From the NCBI GenBank assembly GCA_036873755.1, contig JAVTVY010057082.1, forward strand, positions 124,001 through 188,000: 64,000 nt of DNA, read 5' to 3'. This stretch comes from Hanleya hanleyi. Its lineage: Eukaryota > Mollusca > Polyplacophora > Lepidopleurida > Hanleyidae. The notes below the pieces were generated by a model. The model saw only the letters and a list, made by a program, of their open reading frames with translations, was not told the origin of the DNA and searched no databases. A program made the translations under genes and the position numbers. Below, in pieces: positions 32,749 to 42,786 of this stretch. The stretch's first letter is position 1. Each line of letters opens with the position of its first letter.

Positions 32749-35623
32749 TGTGGGGAAATTGTCTGATTGCTAAATGTTTATTTGAATGTTGTACATAAGT
32801 TTTACAGGTTTATTATAGTCCGTGTCACATGTCTGTTTTGTACCAGCATGTAATGCGTTATCGCGGGGCCAGTTTTCAACACTGCCATGTGCCTCTATTT
32901 TTGACCAGATTTAGTGTTTTCAATGGCTAAATTGTTTAAAATAGTATGGTATCTGATTGAACTAAATGTCATCTTACCTAGTAAATGCTTGTTAGCTTGT
33001 GGTAATTCCCTGATTGCCTGGTAGATGTATTTATTCCGTGAATTTTTATCATGCTTGTCTCCTGACGAGACCATGTTGCGAAGCTACATTCTAGACGCTC
33101 CGACGTACTTTGGACTTTAAATTTGGACAGTAACCTGTATAAAAACTTCAGAATTAATTTCTATGGGTATCTAGGTGAATATTTCAGCAGAAATTTAGTA
33201 GTGTTTCGGGGAAATTTGGTGAGTTTATTACATTTTTGCGGATACTATAATCATGGCACGATCGGCTGCAGACAACTTTCGGTGGCCCAGCCAATCAGCG
33301 TAGGTATTGTAGACACGTGGTTTTACCCTTGGCGGGCTATATAAACGGGAAGATAGAAGAGGTTCTTCGCATTTTGCCCCTTGTCGTGTACAAGGTAGGT
33401 CGCCTATTTACCATTGGCGGGACATGACTACTTTAGATGACCAATAAAGATGATATCCTTCCTAGGATATACCCTTACTGAGATGATCCATTCAGGATAC
33501 TAGTGAAATAGTATCCTGTAGGATATGCCCTGAAGGATATCTATCATGTACTATGATATGTATCCTGAAGGATATATATCCTGCAGGATATCTACATATA
33601 TCCTTAAATAGCAGAAATGTGAGGGAAATATAATATAGGATATACCGGTGTCATTGGCAGTAAATATATGTATCCTACAACTAATGAGAAGGACACTCGG
33701 AGTGGACCCTTTGATATGGAACCAGCACCATAGAAGACACTGCGGGGAGGTGCAATTCCCTCGTAGGTGTACCGGGTGGCACAGGACCTTTCCTTTCCAT
33801 GGGGAATAGGATATATATCCTACAGATATCCTATATAACTGCATAGGTATAGCCAGACCTTTATTGCCATTGACACTGGTGTTTCCTGGGGTATGTGTGC
33901 TCTGTAGGATACTAGTGATGTGTGTCCAAAATATATGTATCCTGCAACTAATGAGAAGGACACTCGGAGTGGACCCTTTGATATGGAACCAGCACCATAG
34001 AAGACACTGCGCGGAGGTGCAATTCCCTCGTAGGTGTACCGGGTGGCACATGACCTTTCCTTTCCATGGGGAATAGGATATATATCCTCCGGACCTGGAT
34101 ACATATATCACTGGTGACTTGGGGCAGCAGATATATCCTTTGGGTGGGGGAAAATAGAATTATCACTAGCAGATCAATATCCTACACAGAAGACACCGTG
34201 GTGAGGAATATATTTCCTACTGGGAGCTACGGGTGGTTTATTAGCCTCGATTAAGGATATACGGCGACATATCCTTGATATCCTATTCGGCCATTCATAC
34301 CGGTGATATCGTGATTTACCGACTGTTGTATATCCCGAGGATATCCTGAATACATATTTCGCATGTCCTTAGGATATCCTCCATATATCCGTCGCGTATA
34401 TAATAATTAGGATACCAGCCATGATTATAGGGATCGGCTATTATAGTTTATACCCTGCGACTGTGTGTCGGATATCCTTCTGATATCCTGTTATGTCCTC
34501 AAACTAAAGATAAATGCATATTGTGTGAGTTGGATAGATATATCCTATGAGCCAAGGATATATATCCTGATGTATCCTGATGATATCCTGGTATATCCTG
34601 ATGTATCCGGATGATATCCTGATGTATCCTGATGATATCCTGTTATGTCCTTATGATATCCTGATATATATCCTGAAGTTAAACATAAAGATAAAATATC
34701 CTGATATATATCCTGAAGTTAAGCATAAAGATAAAGTATCCTGTGTATATCCTGTGAACCAAGGATATATATCCTAATGATATCCTGGTATATCCTGATG
34801 TATCCTGGGGATATCCTGATAATATCCTGATAATATCCTGATGTATCCTGATGTAGCCTGATATATCCTTATGTGTCCTTATGATAGCCTGATATATCCT
34901 TAAAAGCTTAACATTGATCAGATATCCTTGTATATATATCCTGAAACAGTTTCCTTTATACAGAATACAGTTTTGTTATTTGTTGAACTTGAAATATCTG
35001 TGTTGTCTCATTCCTTCTTGTCTAAGCCAAGATATCGTTAGGGATACCATGAAAACATAGTCACATCTATGGAAATTTGGTATTCGAAGTATCCCTAAGG
35101 TTATCTACGTATGTATTTGATTATCTATCGAAATGTGGAAGCTACGTAAGAGGTACCGTGAATCATACCAGGATACTTATTGTATACCTGGGATTAGTAT
35201 GCATGAAACACTTCCCATGATGCTCCACTCATATAACCTCTGGCGGGTCATCTGAGATGATAGAAGACCTCCTTACCAGCTCGATATACCACGAGTATCT
35301 GGTGAAAAGAGGCGAACTCATGTAACGAACGCCTTCGGGGGATGACTGGTGATAGACGTTACCCAGATGAACTTGAGATGACTGATTTCAGTAGGCCTAT
35401 GAGAGGGCTAGTGTTGTTTTAAGCCTATGAGAGGGCTAGGGTTAAGCCTATCAGAGGGCTAGTGCTGTTTTAAGCCTATGAGAGGGCTAGTTTCAGTATG
35501 CCTATTGGAGGGCAGTCATAGATGTTACTTTGGACGATGGTCGTGACACCTTACGTCACTGGTGGCAGCGATAAATGGAATCTAGATAAATCCACCAATC
35601 ACACACACGCAAAATTCGTTACA
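32749..35623 (+). repeat. 3' LTR of Gypsy element (2875 bp, complete)
   Basis: Starts and ends as the 5' LTR but keeps the 33008-33386 block that the 5' LTR lacks, including a CACGTG motif (33315) and TATATAAAC (33338-33346). Contains the duplicated ~155 bp blocks, the ATATCC array and the GCCTATGAGAGGG repeats. Ends at 35623 against PLE sequence. Confidence 0.95.
33338..33345 (+). promoter_or_regulatory. Likely LTR core promoter TATA box
   Basis: TATATAAA in a GC-rich context (GGCGGGC upstream, CGGGAAG downstream), the only such site in the LTR. Transcription would begin about 30 bp downstream, putting a U3/R boundary near 33370. Confidence 0.5.
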
Positions 35624-38539
35624 ATATGTTGGCAAGATCACCCAAAGACTCCATCTTAGGGTGAACGGTCACAGAAAATCCGTTAGGAAAAAGCAATTGC
35701 TTATAGGTAGGCATTTTTCTGGACCCGACCATGGCTGGGATAACTTTAGTATTCAGATCATAGACGTCGTCTATCCATCTACTAAGGATTCCCCCTTTGG
35801 ATTTGAGAGAAAAATCCGAGAGCGGGAATTATTCTGGATTATAGAACTTGGGTCAGTGTTTCCGTTTGGTTTAAATGATAATGTCGGTGGGTTCGGCAAT
35901 GCTACAAACCGCCGTTCAAATATATCCAACATTACTCAACTATTTAAACCCCATCAACGGAGACATCGCAGCCAAGGTTGGCGAAAGTTTGATAGTTCAA
36001 TGATTCACGATCATATCACTTTAAATTACTTAGTGGGTTTAACTAACACACCCAATAGTACACATAGCTTACGTACAGTTCTGCATGCGTTACCTCTGAG
36101 AGCTTTAGATCAAATAGCCAGAAATATACAACAATCTGCGTCTTCAGGAAATATAATACCATCAAAAATCATTAAAGTATGTCAAGATATAGCGTATTTT
36201 CGGTTGTATCGTCCAGTGAACATAATCGAAACATCTCAAGATCGGCTTTTCTTGAAACTCAACTACTTAGATAAAGGACTGGACATCATTAATTTACCTC
36301 GAATCCTGAATGATCCAGAGGTGCGCAACGCTGTACCAAACTATTTTAAGTTCACAGAACCTCCTTGCATTTCATATAAGTACACTAAATCTATAGCCAC
36401 CAAAATATTCAATTACTCCAATGCTGTCCAGGAGTTTGACTGGAACTTATACACGTCAGGAGGCTATAGTTGTGATTGTGAATCGTCGAACTTTATCTAT
36501 ACACCATGCAAACATATTGTGACTGGTGACCTTGATGTGGTGAGTGATAAGGATCTGAAATTACTCCTGATGAAAGGACCTAAATATAGAGAGCCAAGAA
36601 GAATAAATCTGAAGGAACTGCATTGGAACAGTACGTTATTGATTGGTCTAAGCGAGAAAAAGTTGAACCTACAGTACTCGCTGATTGGCTGGACCTCACC
36701 AAGAGCAAGGTCGTTGAAACAATCCGCCATATTGACAGAAGTACTCTTCCCCAAGCAAAACAATTACTGAGAAACCTCAATTCGCAAGAAGTTCTAGCAA
36801 ATCTCCAGAGTAAATTCGTCATAGTCCCAGCAGACAAAGCTCCGAATAATATAATATTCATATGTAAATATTACTATTACCAGGTGCTGGTTAAAGAATT
36901 GAGTGTAGACATATCTTCATCAAATACGTCTACTTACTCCCAAACTGCATTTACTCTGGAAGGTTTATTTAACAATCACAAAAAGTTTCTCAGGGCAAGA
37001 AGTATTTGTCTTCCAACCAATCATAACGACACACCAAAACTATACTGGACTCCCAAAATGCATAAATCACCATACAAAGCTAGATTCATAGCTGGTTCTA
37101 GAAGCTGCACCACCAAGCTTCTTTCAACCCTATTGACGAGGGCCCTTCAGGAGGTAAAAGCATTTTGGGAAAGGTATTGCGCCATTATTTCTAAGAACTC
37201 TGACGTTGAATGTATGTGGATATTGAAAAACTCAAAATGTCTTACGGAAGAACTTGATGCTAAAGGTCACATACCGTACAGACATGTATCCATATGGGAT
37301 TTCTCGACTCTCTATACTACAATCCCTCATCAGGACCTTATTGACCGTCTAAGTTCATTAATAGTATCTGTGTTCAAGAAAACTGATCGCAGATATATTA
37401 ATGTCAGAAGCCATAAAGCATTCTTTAGCTCTACTACATACAAGATATATCATTCATGGGTTGTTTCTTTGTTTTTAGAGTTGCTTGAATTTCTCATTAA
37501 AAATATCTATGTGAAATTTGGCAACACAATATATCAGCAGCATATAGGTATTCCAATGGGTACTAATTGTGCACCCCTGTTGGCTGACCTGTATCTGTTC
37601 TCTTATGAATATGACTATATGCAGGCGCTTTCAAAAACCGATCCATTCAAAGCCCGTTCCTTCTCATTCACCAAACGCTATATAGACGATCTTCTCGCTG
37701 TGGATAATCGCTATATAAATGACGCAGTGAAGGATATATATCCACCTTCACTGGATTTGAAGGAAACTACAGATAGCCCTACAGGCACATCATATTTAGA
37801 TCTATATCTATAAAAATGAAGCGGGCATTCTCTCTCGTCGACTTTATGACAAAAGAGATGATTACAATTTCGACATCGTAAACTATCCCTTTCTGGACAG
37901 TAATATTCCAGTGGGACCTGCATATGGCGTATACATATATCGCTTAGTAGCATTTGCTAGATCCTGTGTTAAATGTGACGATTTTAATCAACGTCACAAA
38001 ACATTGGTGCAGAAACTTAAAAAACAGGACTATTCCACCAAGCGCCTACACTCAAAGTTTCTCAAATTTGGCGATACATATCGCATGCTGATAGCAAAAT
38101 ACGAACGTAGCGTGCAAGATCTATGGCGCTACGTTTCGTAACTTGTGTCTAATTCCGCTTAACCCGGGGCTAGGGGCCGTATGAACCCATGTACTTCAAG
38201 ATCCTCATGGTACTCATATGAACAGTCAATCAAAGCGTGACTGAGATACATCATTTTTAGATGACGACTTTACAACGAATATTATGGATTAAGAATACTG
38301 ATCAGCGATACGGATTTGATATTTTTGGAACATCATGATGTCTTGCCGGCATCATTGAAAACTGTTGACCGCTTCTCTCTTGCAGGAAACAAGCCTATGT
38401 TTATGTATACTATGATTGTCTTTTTGAATTTGGTGCTAATACTGTTATATGGAAAATGGAATAGGTCTTTGGATTATGGACGCGGATATTCTCTAATGGA
38501 CGACGGCTGGATTATGAATGACGGGCTAGACGCTTGTAA
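35624..38539 (+). mobile_element. Near full-length PLE, 3' part
   Basis: Resumes the GIY-YIG domain cut at 23420 and continues through the reverse transcriptase and a 400 bp 3' UTR ending at GACGGGCTAGACGCTTGTAA. The 3' UTR is shared with all other PLEs in the window. Confidence 0.9.
35628..38141 (+). pseudogene. PLE GIY-YIG nuclease and reverse transcriptase, three frames
   Basis: The frame from 35628 continues the YVGK of GIY-YIG, then QRLHLRVNGH (arginine motif), FSGPDHGW, RERELFWIIELGS (glutamate) and FGLNDNV (asparagine), and goes on to 36770. A frameshift near 36630 moves to the 36623-37813 frame with FVIVPADKAPNN, PKLYWTPKMHK, DFSTLYTTIPH, GIPMGTNCAPLLAD and RYIDDLL. A small deletion near 37808 shifts to the C-terminal frame, which ends in LWRYVS at 38141. 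All catalytic motifs remain visible, but the frameshifts disable this copy. The order GIY-YIG then RT supports a Naiad-like PLE. Confidence 0.85.
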
Positions 38540-38945
38540 TTTCAGCGGTTTCTCTACCACTTATGACATCACCGATGACGTCATATAGTCTTCCGAACAT
38601 GCCCTTTCCACATTACTCCTCATGAAGTCATACCATGGACAGATCTCCAGTCGTCCTCTACACAACGATAGCTTCAATATGACACCAGGCACGCCACATT
38701 TGGACCAAGGGTGGTCAATAGATCGTCCAAAATATCCCAGGCATCATCTTACTCCACTATTCCGCTTTTGCGCATACGTCACACAATGGACAGCACCGTA
38801 GTCGTATTCTACACAAAAGCTGCAATACGATACCGTGCATGCTCCCATGTCTATCCAAGTGGTTTATCTACTACCGGTGACGTTACCGATGACATTAGTC
38901 ACGTGACCTATACAACGGAGTCACACTAGGGCCCATCTCTAGGTC
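38540..38945. other. Unassigned segment with CRE-like and TTTCTCTACC motifs
   Basis: Non-coding. Recurring TCTACYACY-then-TGACRTCA blocks near 38550-38585, 38755-38785 and 38868-38900 resemble the motif-iterated region at 3460-3956. Possibly decayed Polinton terminal sequence; no clear boundary. Confidence 0.3.
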
Positions 38946-39062
38946 CCATGTTCACCTGTGTATGGTGTATACACATCTTGCTTGGTAGTATATAGATCCC
39001 AAGAAAAATGCGACGATTTCAACCAACATCATAGAACAGTATTGGGAACAAGCTTTTCAATT
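38946..39062 (+). pseudogene. Fragment of an older, diverged PLE reverse transcriptase
   Basis: Plus-strand frame reads VYGVYTSCLVVYRSQEKCDD then FNQHHRTVLGT, matching the region after motif E of the younger PLEs (AYGVYISRLVAF ... CDDFNQRHKTL) at roughly half identity. It is cut off near 39062. Its 3' UTR seems to reappear at 39931. Confidence 0.65.
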
Positions 39063-39214
39063 GAGATCAGCTCAATTCAAGATGGGCCAAATTCGAAGCT
39101 GGGCGGTGAACAAACAGTGCGTCCTCGGGATTTGTTCAGTGATGCGGTTGAATGACGATGTTAGTAGTGGAAAAAGGCCGGTTGTGCCTCACATGAGCAA
39201 GAGCGAGGGATTAG

Positions 39215-39385
39215 ATATCAGTGGTTTATCCGCGGGTAAGGTAGTTCTACCCACGGGTACGTTTGTGTACCCGTGGGTAAGATGGCGGGTATGGCGGGTA
39301 AATCCGCGAGTAAGATGACGATAAGGCGGGTAAACCCGCGGGAAAGATGACGAGTAAGACGCGTATACCCGCGGGTAAGACTGTG
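39215..39385. repeat. Palindromic CGGGTAA minisatellite
   Basis: Irregular iteration of GCGGGTAAG/TACCCGCGGGTAA with self-complementary units such as TACCCACGGGTA. GC-rich against the surroundings; may form hairpins. Confidence 0.75.
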
Positions 39386-39406
39386 TACATTATATTCAAG
39401 TACTCC

Positions 39407-39930
39407 GTTAAAGGTTATACCAAATGACTCTATACTACTTTGCATTAAAACATACCCGGTAGTGTTCCAAACAACAAATTAGTATTTTTTTCTTGAATAA
39501 TGTCGTCGAAGTGGGTTTTAGGACACGAATAGCACACATGTGGGAGAAAACGTATTGGAGCCATGACCTCCGATGCATGACCTCACAACCTGATTACGAT
39601 TGCGCCGTAAACGTCATAGTCTATGACGTCGGGCGTTGTTACGAAAGATTCACCCAACTGTGGGAGTTCTAGCGTGATGTCACTGACATTTTGACGTCAC
39701 AACAAGCATTTGGCCGAGATCGTAATCAGGTTGTGACGTCACAGGTCAAGCGATCACAGCTTTCGCCGTTTTGAAAGGGGCGTGAAATTGTCGCACTTTA
39801 CTGCTGCTATTTCCAACCTTGGGCAGTTTGAAAACATACAAAAATGTAAAACAAGTCTATATAATCACCTCTACAACAATTTAGCACAAAAAAGTAGCAG
39901 ATTTTGAGACCATTTTGTATAACCTTTAAC
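39407..39930. mobile_element. Inverted-repeat element with GTTAAAGGTTATAC ends
   Basis: Left end GTTAAAGGTTATACCAAATG and right end CATTTTGTATAACCTTTAAC are inverted repeats of about 20 bp. A second inverted pair inside (CTCACAACCTGATTACGAT at 39580 and ATCGTAATCAGGTTGTGA at 39719) makes a fold-back structure. 524 bp, no coding capacity. The target duplication is unclear. It interrupts the old PLE relic. Confidence 0.7.
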
Positions 39931-40250
39931 TCAGGGCTAGGGGCCGTTTGAACGCCATGCGCTTCACATATTGAACAGTCACAATGGAAGCCTGACTGAG
40001 ATTTACTCTAGAAAATGACTTGGAAATTTATTTGGATTACAGGAACTTGTCAGTGAAGAGAATGTACAATAAAACATCATTTTGTTTTGCTGCCATTATT
40101 GAAATCAGTTATCCGCTTCTATCTTGTCAGAAACTTTTTTTTATATATACCTGTTTTGAACAGGTGCTGTCTACCGTAAAAGATATTTCGATTATTCGCG
40201 CGGAAATTCCTTTATGGACAACGACGGAATACTGAACTCTATGTTGTCAG
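39931..40250 (+). pseudogene. 3' UTR of the older diverged PLE
   Basis: CAGGGCTAGGGGCCGTTTGA, GAACAGTCACAATGGAAGC, CATTATTGAAATCAGTTATC and TTATGGACAACGACGG align in order with the 3' UTR of the younger PLEs (compare 38160-38520). This places the end of the relic near 40250. Confidence 0.7.
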
Positions 40251-40276
40251 ATCTGATGCCTATAATTATGGCTGTA

Positions 40277-40638
40277 CACTCTCATAAATATTCAGAGAAT
40301 ACTCCTGAATTGATCAGGTTGTCCATTTACAAATCAAGTTCAGGGATTTTACCTGAAATCTAGGGATAATTTCCTGAAATTCAGATATATCATCCATGAA
40401 GTAAAGCTGAACTACCCGAATTTTAGGGGATTCTACGTACCGGTACCTGAATAGGGTCGGGAACTTGCTAATCAGGGTAATAAATTTGCCTGAATTTCAG
40501 GAAAAATCCTCTCATTCAGGGATCTTTTTCCTGAAATTCAGGTAATCAGCCCTGAATTTCAGACAAAATCCCTGAAATTGAGTTGTGGATATACAACCTG
40601 ATCAGTTCAGAACTATTACCTGAATATTTCTGAGAGTG
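40277..40638. mobile_element. MITE with TA target duplication
   Basis: Ends CACTCTCATAAATATTCAG and CTGAATATTTCTGAGAGTG are inverted, and about 50 bp of each side can pair (GAATTGATCAGGTTGT against ACAACCTGATCAGTTC). TA flanks both sides (40275-40276 and 40639-40640), as in Tc1/mariner-type elements. The interior is a series of CCTGAAATTCAGG palindromes. 362 bp, non-coding. Confidence 0.8.
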
Positions 40639-40640
40639 TA

Positions 40641-41118
40641 TTTCGTCTGTGGGTTACTACCCGGTATATTCAAGACTCTACCAGGTATATGCAGTTTTGC
40701 CTGCACGATATATACGCGGATATTATTGTCATATTGCGCTTTGTAAAATGTATAACCGACAGTGGTCTCTCTGGCGTATACATAAGCGATAACATTCAAT
40801 GATGAGGGAGACAAAAAACAGCGTAAACTTACAAAAAGGCATGCTACCTCCCAGGCTGATAATCTGAAATGCGTTACATGTAAAAATATTTCAAGAGCTA
40901 CACCGTCAAAATTATCTGGTCGCTGCGACCTAAAAAGTTTGGTTCGAGGGGTATCCGAGGTAACCGTTACCGTACTCATTTCATTGAGTCAAAATTTTGG
41001 GTCCATATCTTGACTCAATATTATTGCGGAAAAATCTCGACCCTATACCCTTCGACTCAATAACACTGGGTACATCATAGACCTACCGGTACTCAAAATT
41101 GTTGGGTCAAAGGCAGAG
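40641..41118. other. Non-coding spacer
   Basis: No gene. A short loosely repeated ATTGAGTCAAAATTTTGGGT / GACTCAATA motif lies at 40980-41110. Confidence 0.4.
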
Positions 41119-41124
41119 TCCATC
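41119..41124. repeat. Left target-site duplication TCCATC
   Basis: Exact match to 46945-46950 on the other side of the element. Confidence 0.9.
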
Positions 41125-41965
41125 AGTAGTAGTATAAGATCATTTCGACACAGTGGTTCGTCACTGCGCATGCGCGAGAAAGTGGTGTGCGAGGGAGCGT
41201 TGTGCGCAGGTATGAGATTTTGTGGCGGTTTTGTGGCGGTGTGCGCAGGAGTGTTGTGACGTCATGTATGACGTCACTTCCGATCTGCGTGAATCGGGGG
41301 TGTGTATTCCTCCGCGGTGATGCGGTCTGGTGGTGATGCGGACTGCTTCCGCGGACAGAAAGTAGTCCCAAATTCTCCGGCATTCTCCGGCAATCTTCAG
41401 GGGCGAGAGGGGTCCCTAGTGTACCGATTGGATCGAGTGAGGTGTCAAAGTGAAGCATTCGTGAAGGGGCATCTGATGGGCTGGGTGTGGGGTTGAAATA
41501 TCGTCATTCTGCGCATGCGCGGTGGACAAAGGGTATGGACATAGACGTTTTGGGGTCTAGGTGGGCCCCTAGTGGTCCGATGGAGTCGTATGAGGTATCA
41601 ATGTGAAGCATTCGTGAAGGGGCATCCACCTAGACTAGTGTCTCGTTCGTTGTACACATTCTGCGCATGCGCAGACAGGGAATTGTGGGAAAAGGGTACG
41701 GAAATAGACGTTTTGTGGTCTAGGTGGGCCACATGGGGATGCGTGGGGGTGTGTTCGACCCACCACTATGGGTCCGTGGTTGTGGTTTGGTGGTGTGGGT
41801 TCTGCGCACAGACGTCACTTCCGGGTTTCACTAAAACTATCTCCGAAGCCAGAAAAGTTCCAATGTTTCCTTAGACGTAGGGTCCGGATGTTCAACATCC
41901 GGGTTTTCCCCGGCCCGGCCGCAGCGCGCGCGCTCGGATTTTCCGGCCGCACGCGCGCGCGCGCG
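41125..41965. repeat. Left terminal inverted repeat
   Basis: Pairs in inverted orientation with 46158-46944 over about 0.8 kb with small indels. It carries three NRF1-type palindromes (41165-41176, 41510-41521, 41662-41673), paired TGACGTCA sites (41257-41264 and 41269-41276) with an adjoining CTTCCG, and GACGTCACTTCCGGG (41811-41825). The inner end is a CpG-rich CGCGCGCG run. Frames on either strand are not genes. Confidence 0.9.
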
Positions 41966-42294
41966 CGGGTTAAAGGGGAATTTCGGAGGTGTGCAAGGGC
42001 ACTATATCACATCGGGGTATATATTTCATCCAAGTATAGCGGAAAGCGGTTGTCGTGAATAACAACAAGTTCAGCAAGGTTTATACAGTTTATTATCCCC
42101 AATGTTACATCATACCCAGACTGGGGGAGCCGCCCTGAGTATGTTTAGTATGTTCACAGCAAAACAAATTGAAATATCAAACACCATGTTTTATTATTTA
42201 ACGCACCGTCACATTTAATGTTTACTGAGCTCAAGTCAACGATCAGCATGTAGACATAGAGAGTATATACGGCATGTTATGCTATTCACCAGTG
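41966..42294. other. Non-coding segment inside left TIR of reduced Polinton
   Basis: Downstream of the minus-strand gene. No frame or clear signal; AT content rises around 42130-42260. Confidence 0.4.
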
Positions 42295-42786
42295 CTAGGG
42301 TGACGCATTCAGCCGATGGGGGTGGTCGATCAGCTTGGTAACGAAGAACGTAACATTGGTGACCCTCTCTACTACCCATTGTGTGTTGGGGCGTTGACGA
42401 TGTGCCCATCTCAAGGGATCCACGGTGTCCAGTTTCTCCAGCATCGTCTCTAGCGACGCCCGGTTAATGATGGTGAACGGCTGGTCAAACACATGGCTGT
42501 TATTACTGGGATAATAATACCGTAACTGGTCCGTCTCTTTGTGACATAAGATATACCCGAAAGCGACATTCAATCTGAAGACCGTAGTTTGGTCATTGAA
42601 GATGGCTTCCACGTAGCTGCGTAGAAGGGTGAGGTCGGTGAGTGGGAAATTGTAGATATCTGGAATAGGGCGATCACGGTGGAAAACGTGCCGTATCACG
42701 GGCCATTGGCGCCGATAGATGTCACTCACTGGATGGGCGTCCTGTAACAGATCGCTAGGAACATCCACTGCATCCACTAGCAACAA
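42295..42786 (-). CDS. PolB-N-terminus-like module, second part of zinc-finger gene
   Basis: A 163-codon open frame that overlaps the zinc-finger ORF by 32 bases and likely belongs to the same protein after a frameshift. The array homologue runs from zinc fingers through an acidic linker into the same module. Blocks HPVSDIYRRQW, NVAFGYILCHKETDQLRYYY, QPFTIINR and VVERVTNVTFFVTKLIDHP are visible. Similar VTNVTFFVTK segments occur, as I recall, just before the polymerase proper in Polinton PolB, but here the frame ends a few residues later. Either a truncated polymerase or a stand-alone accessory protein. Confidence 0.5.
   Translation of the reverse strand: MLLVDAVDVPSDLLQDAHPVSDIYRRQWPVIRHVFHRDRPIPDIYNFPLTDLTLLRSYVEAIFNDQTTVFRLNVAFGYILCHKETDQLRYYYPSNNSHVFDQPFTIINRASLETMLEKLDTVDPLRWAHRQRPNTQWVVERVTNVTFFVTKLIDHPHRLNASP

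Larger units (their letters stand above)
23421..35623 (+). mobile_element. Ty3/Gypsy LTR retrotransposon nested in PLE
   Basis: Bounded by TGTGGGG...GTTACA LTRs (5' LTR 23421-25901, 3' LTR 32749-35623). Internal order is primer-binding site, gag, protease, reverse transcriptase-RNase H, integrase with GPY/F tail, a third ORF, and a polypurine tract. Flanks are GTAT and ATAT, a 4 bp target duplication with one mismatch. The LTRs differ by roughly 30 substitutions by eye over about 2.45 kb, suggesting modest age. No chromodomain was seen, so it is not a chromovirus. It carries disabling mutations in gag and pol. Confidence 0.95.

Noticed and set aside
41302..42058. Several overlapping ORFs in the left TIR and antisense twins in the right TIR
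   Set aside because: They mirror each other only because the TIRs are inverted copies; CpG- and G-rich composition makes long open frames without domains.
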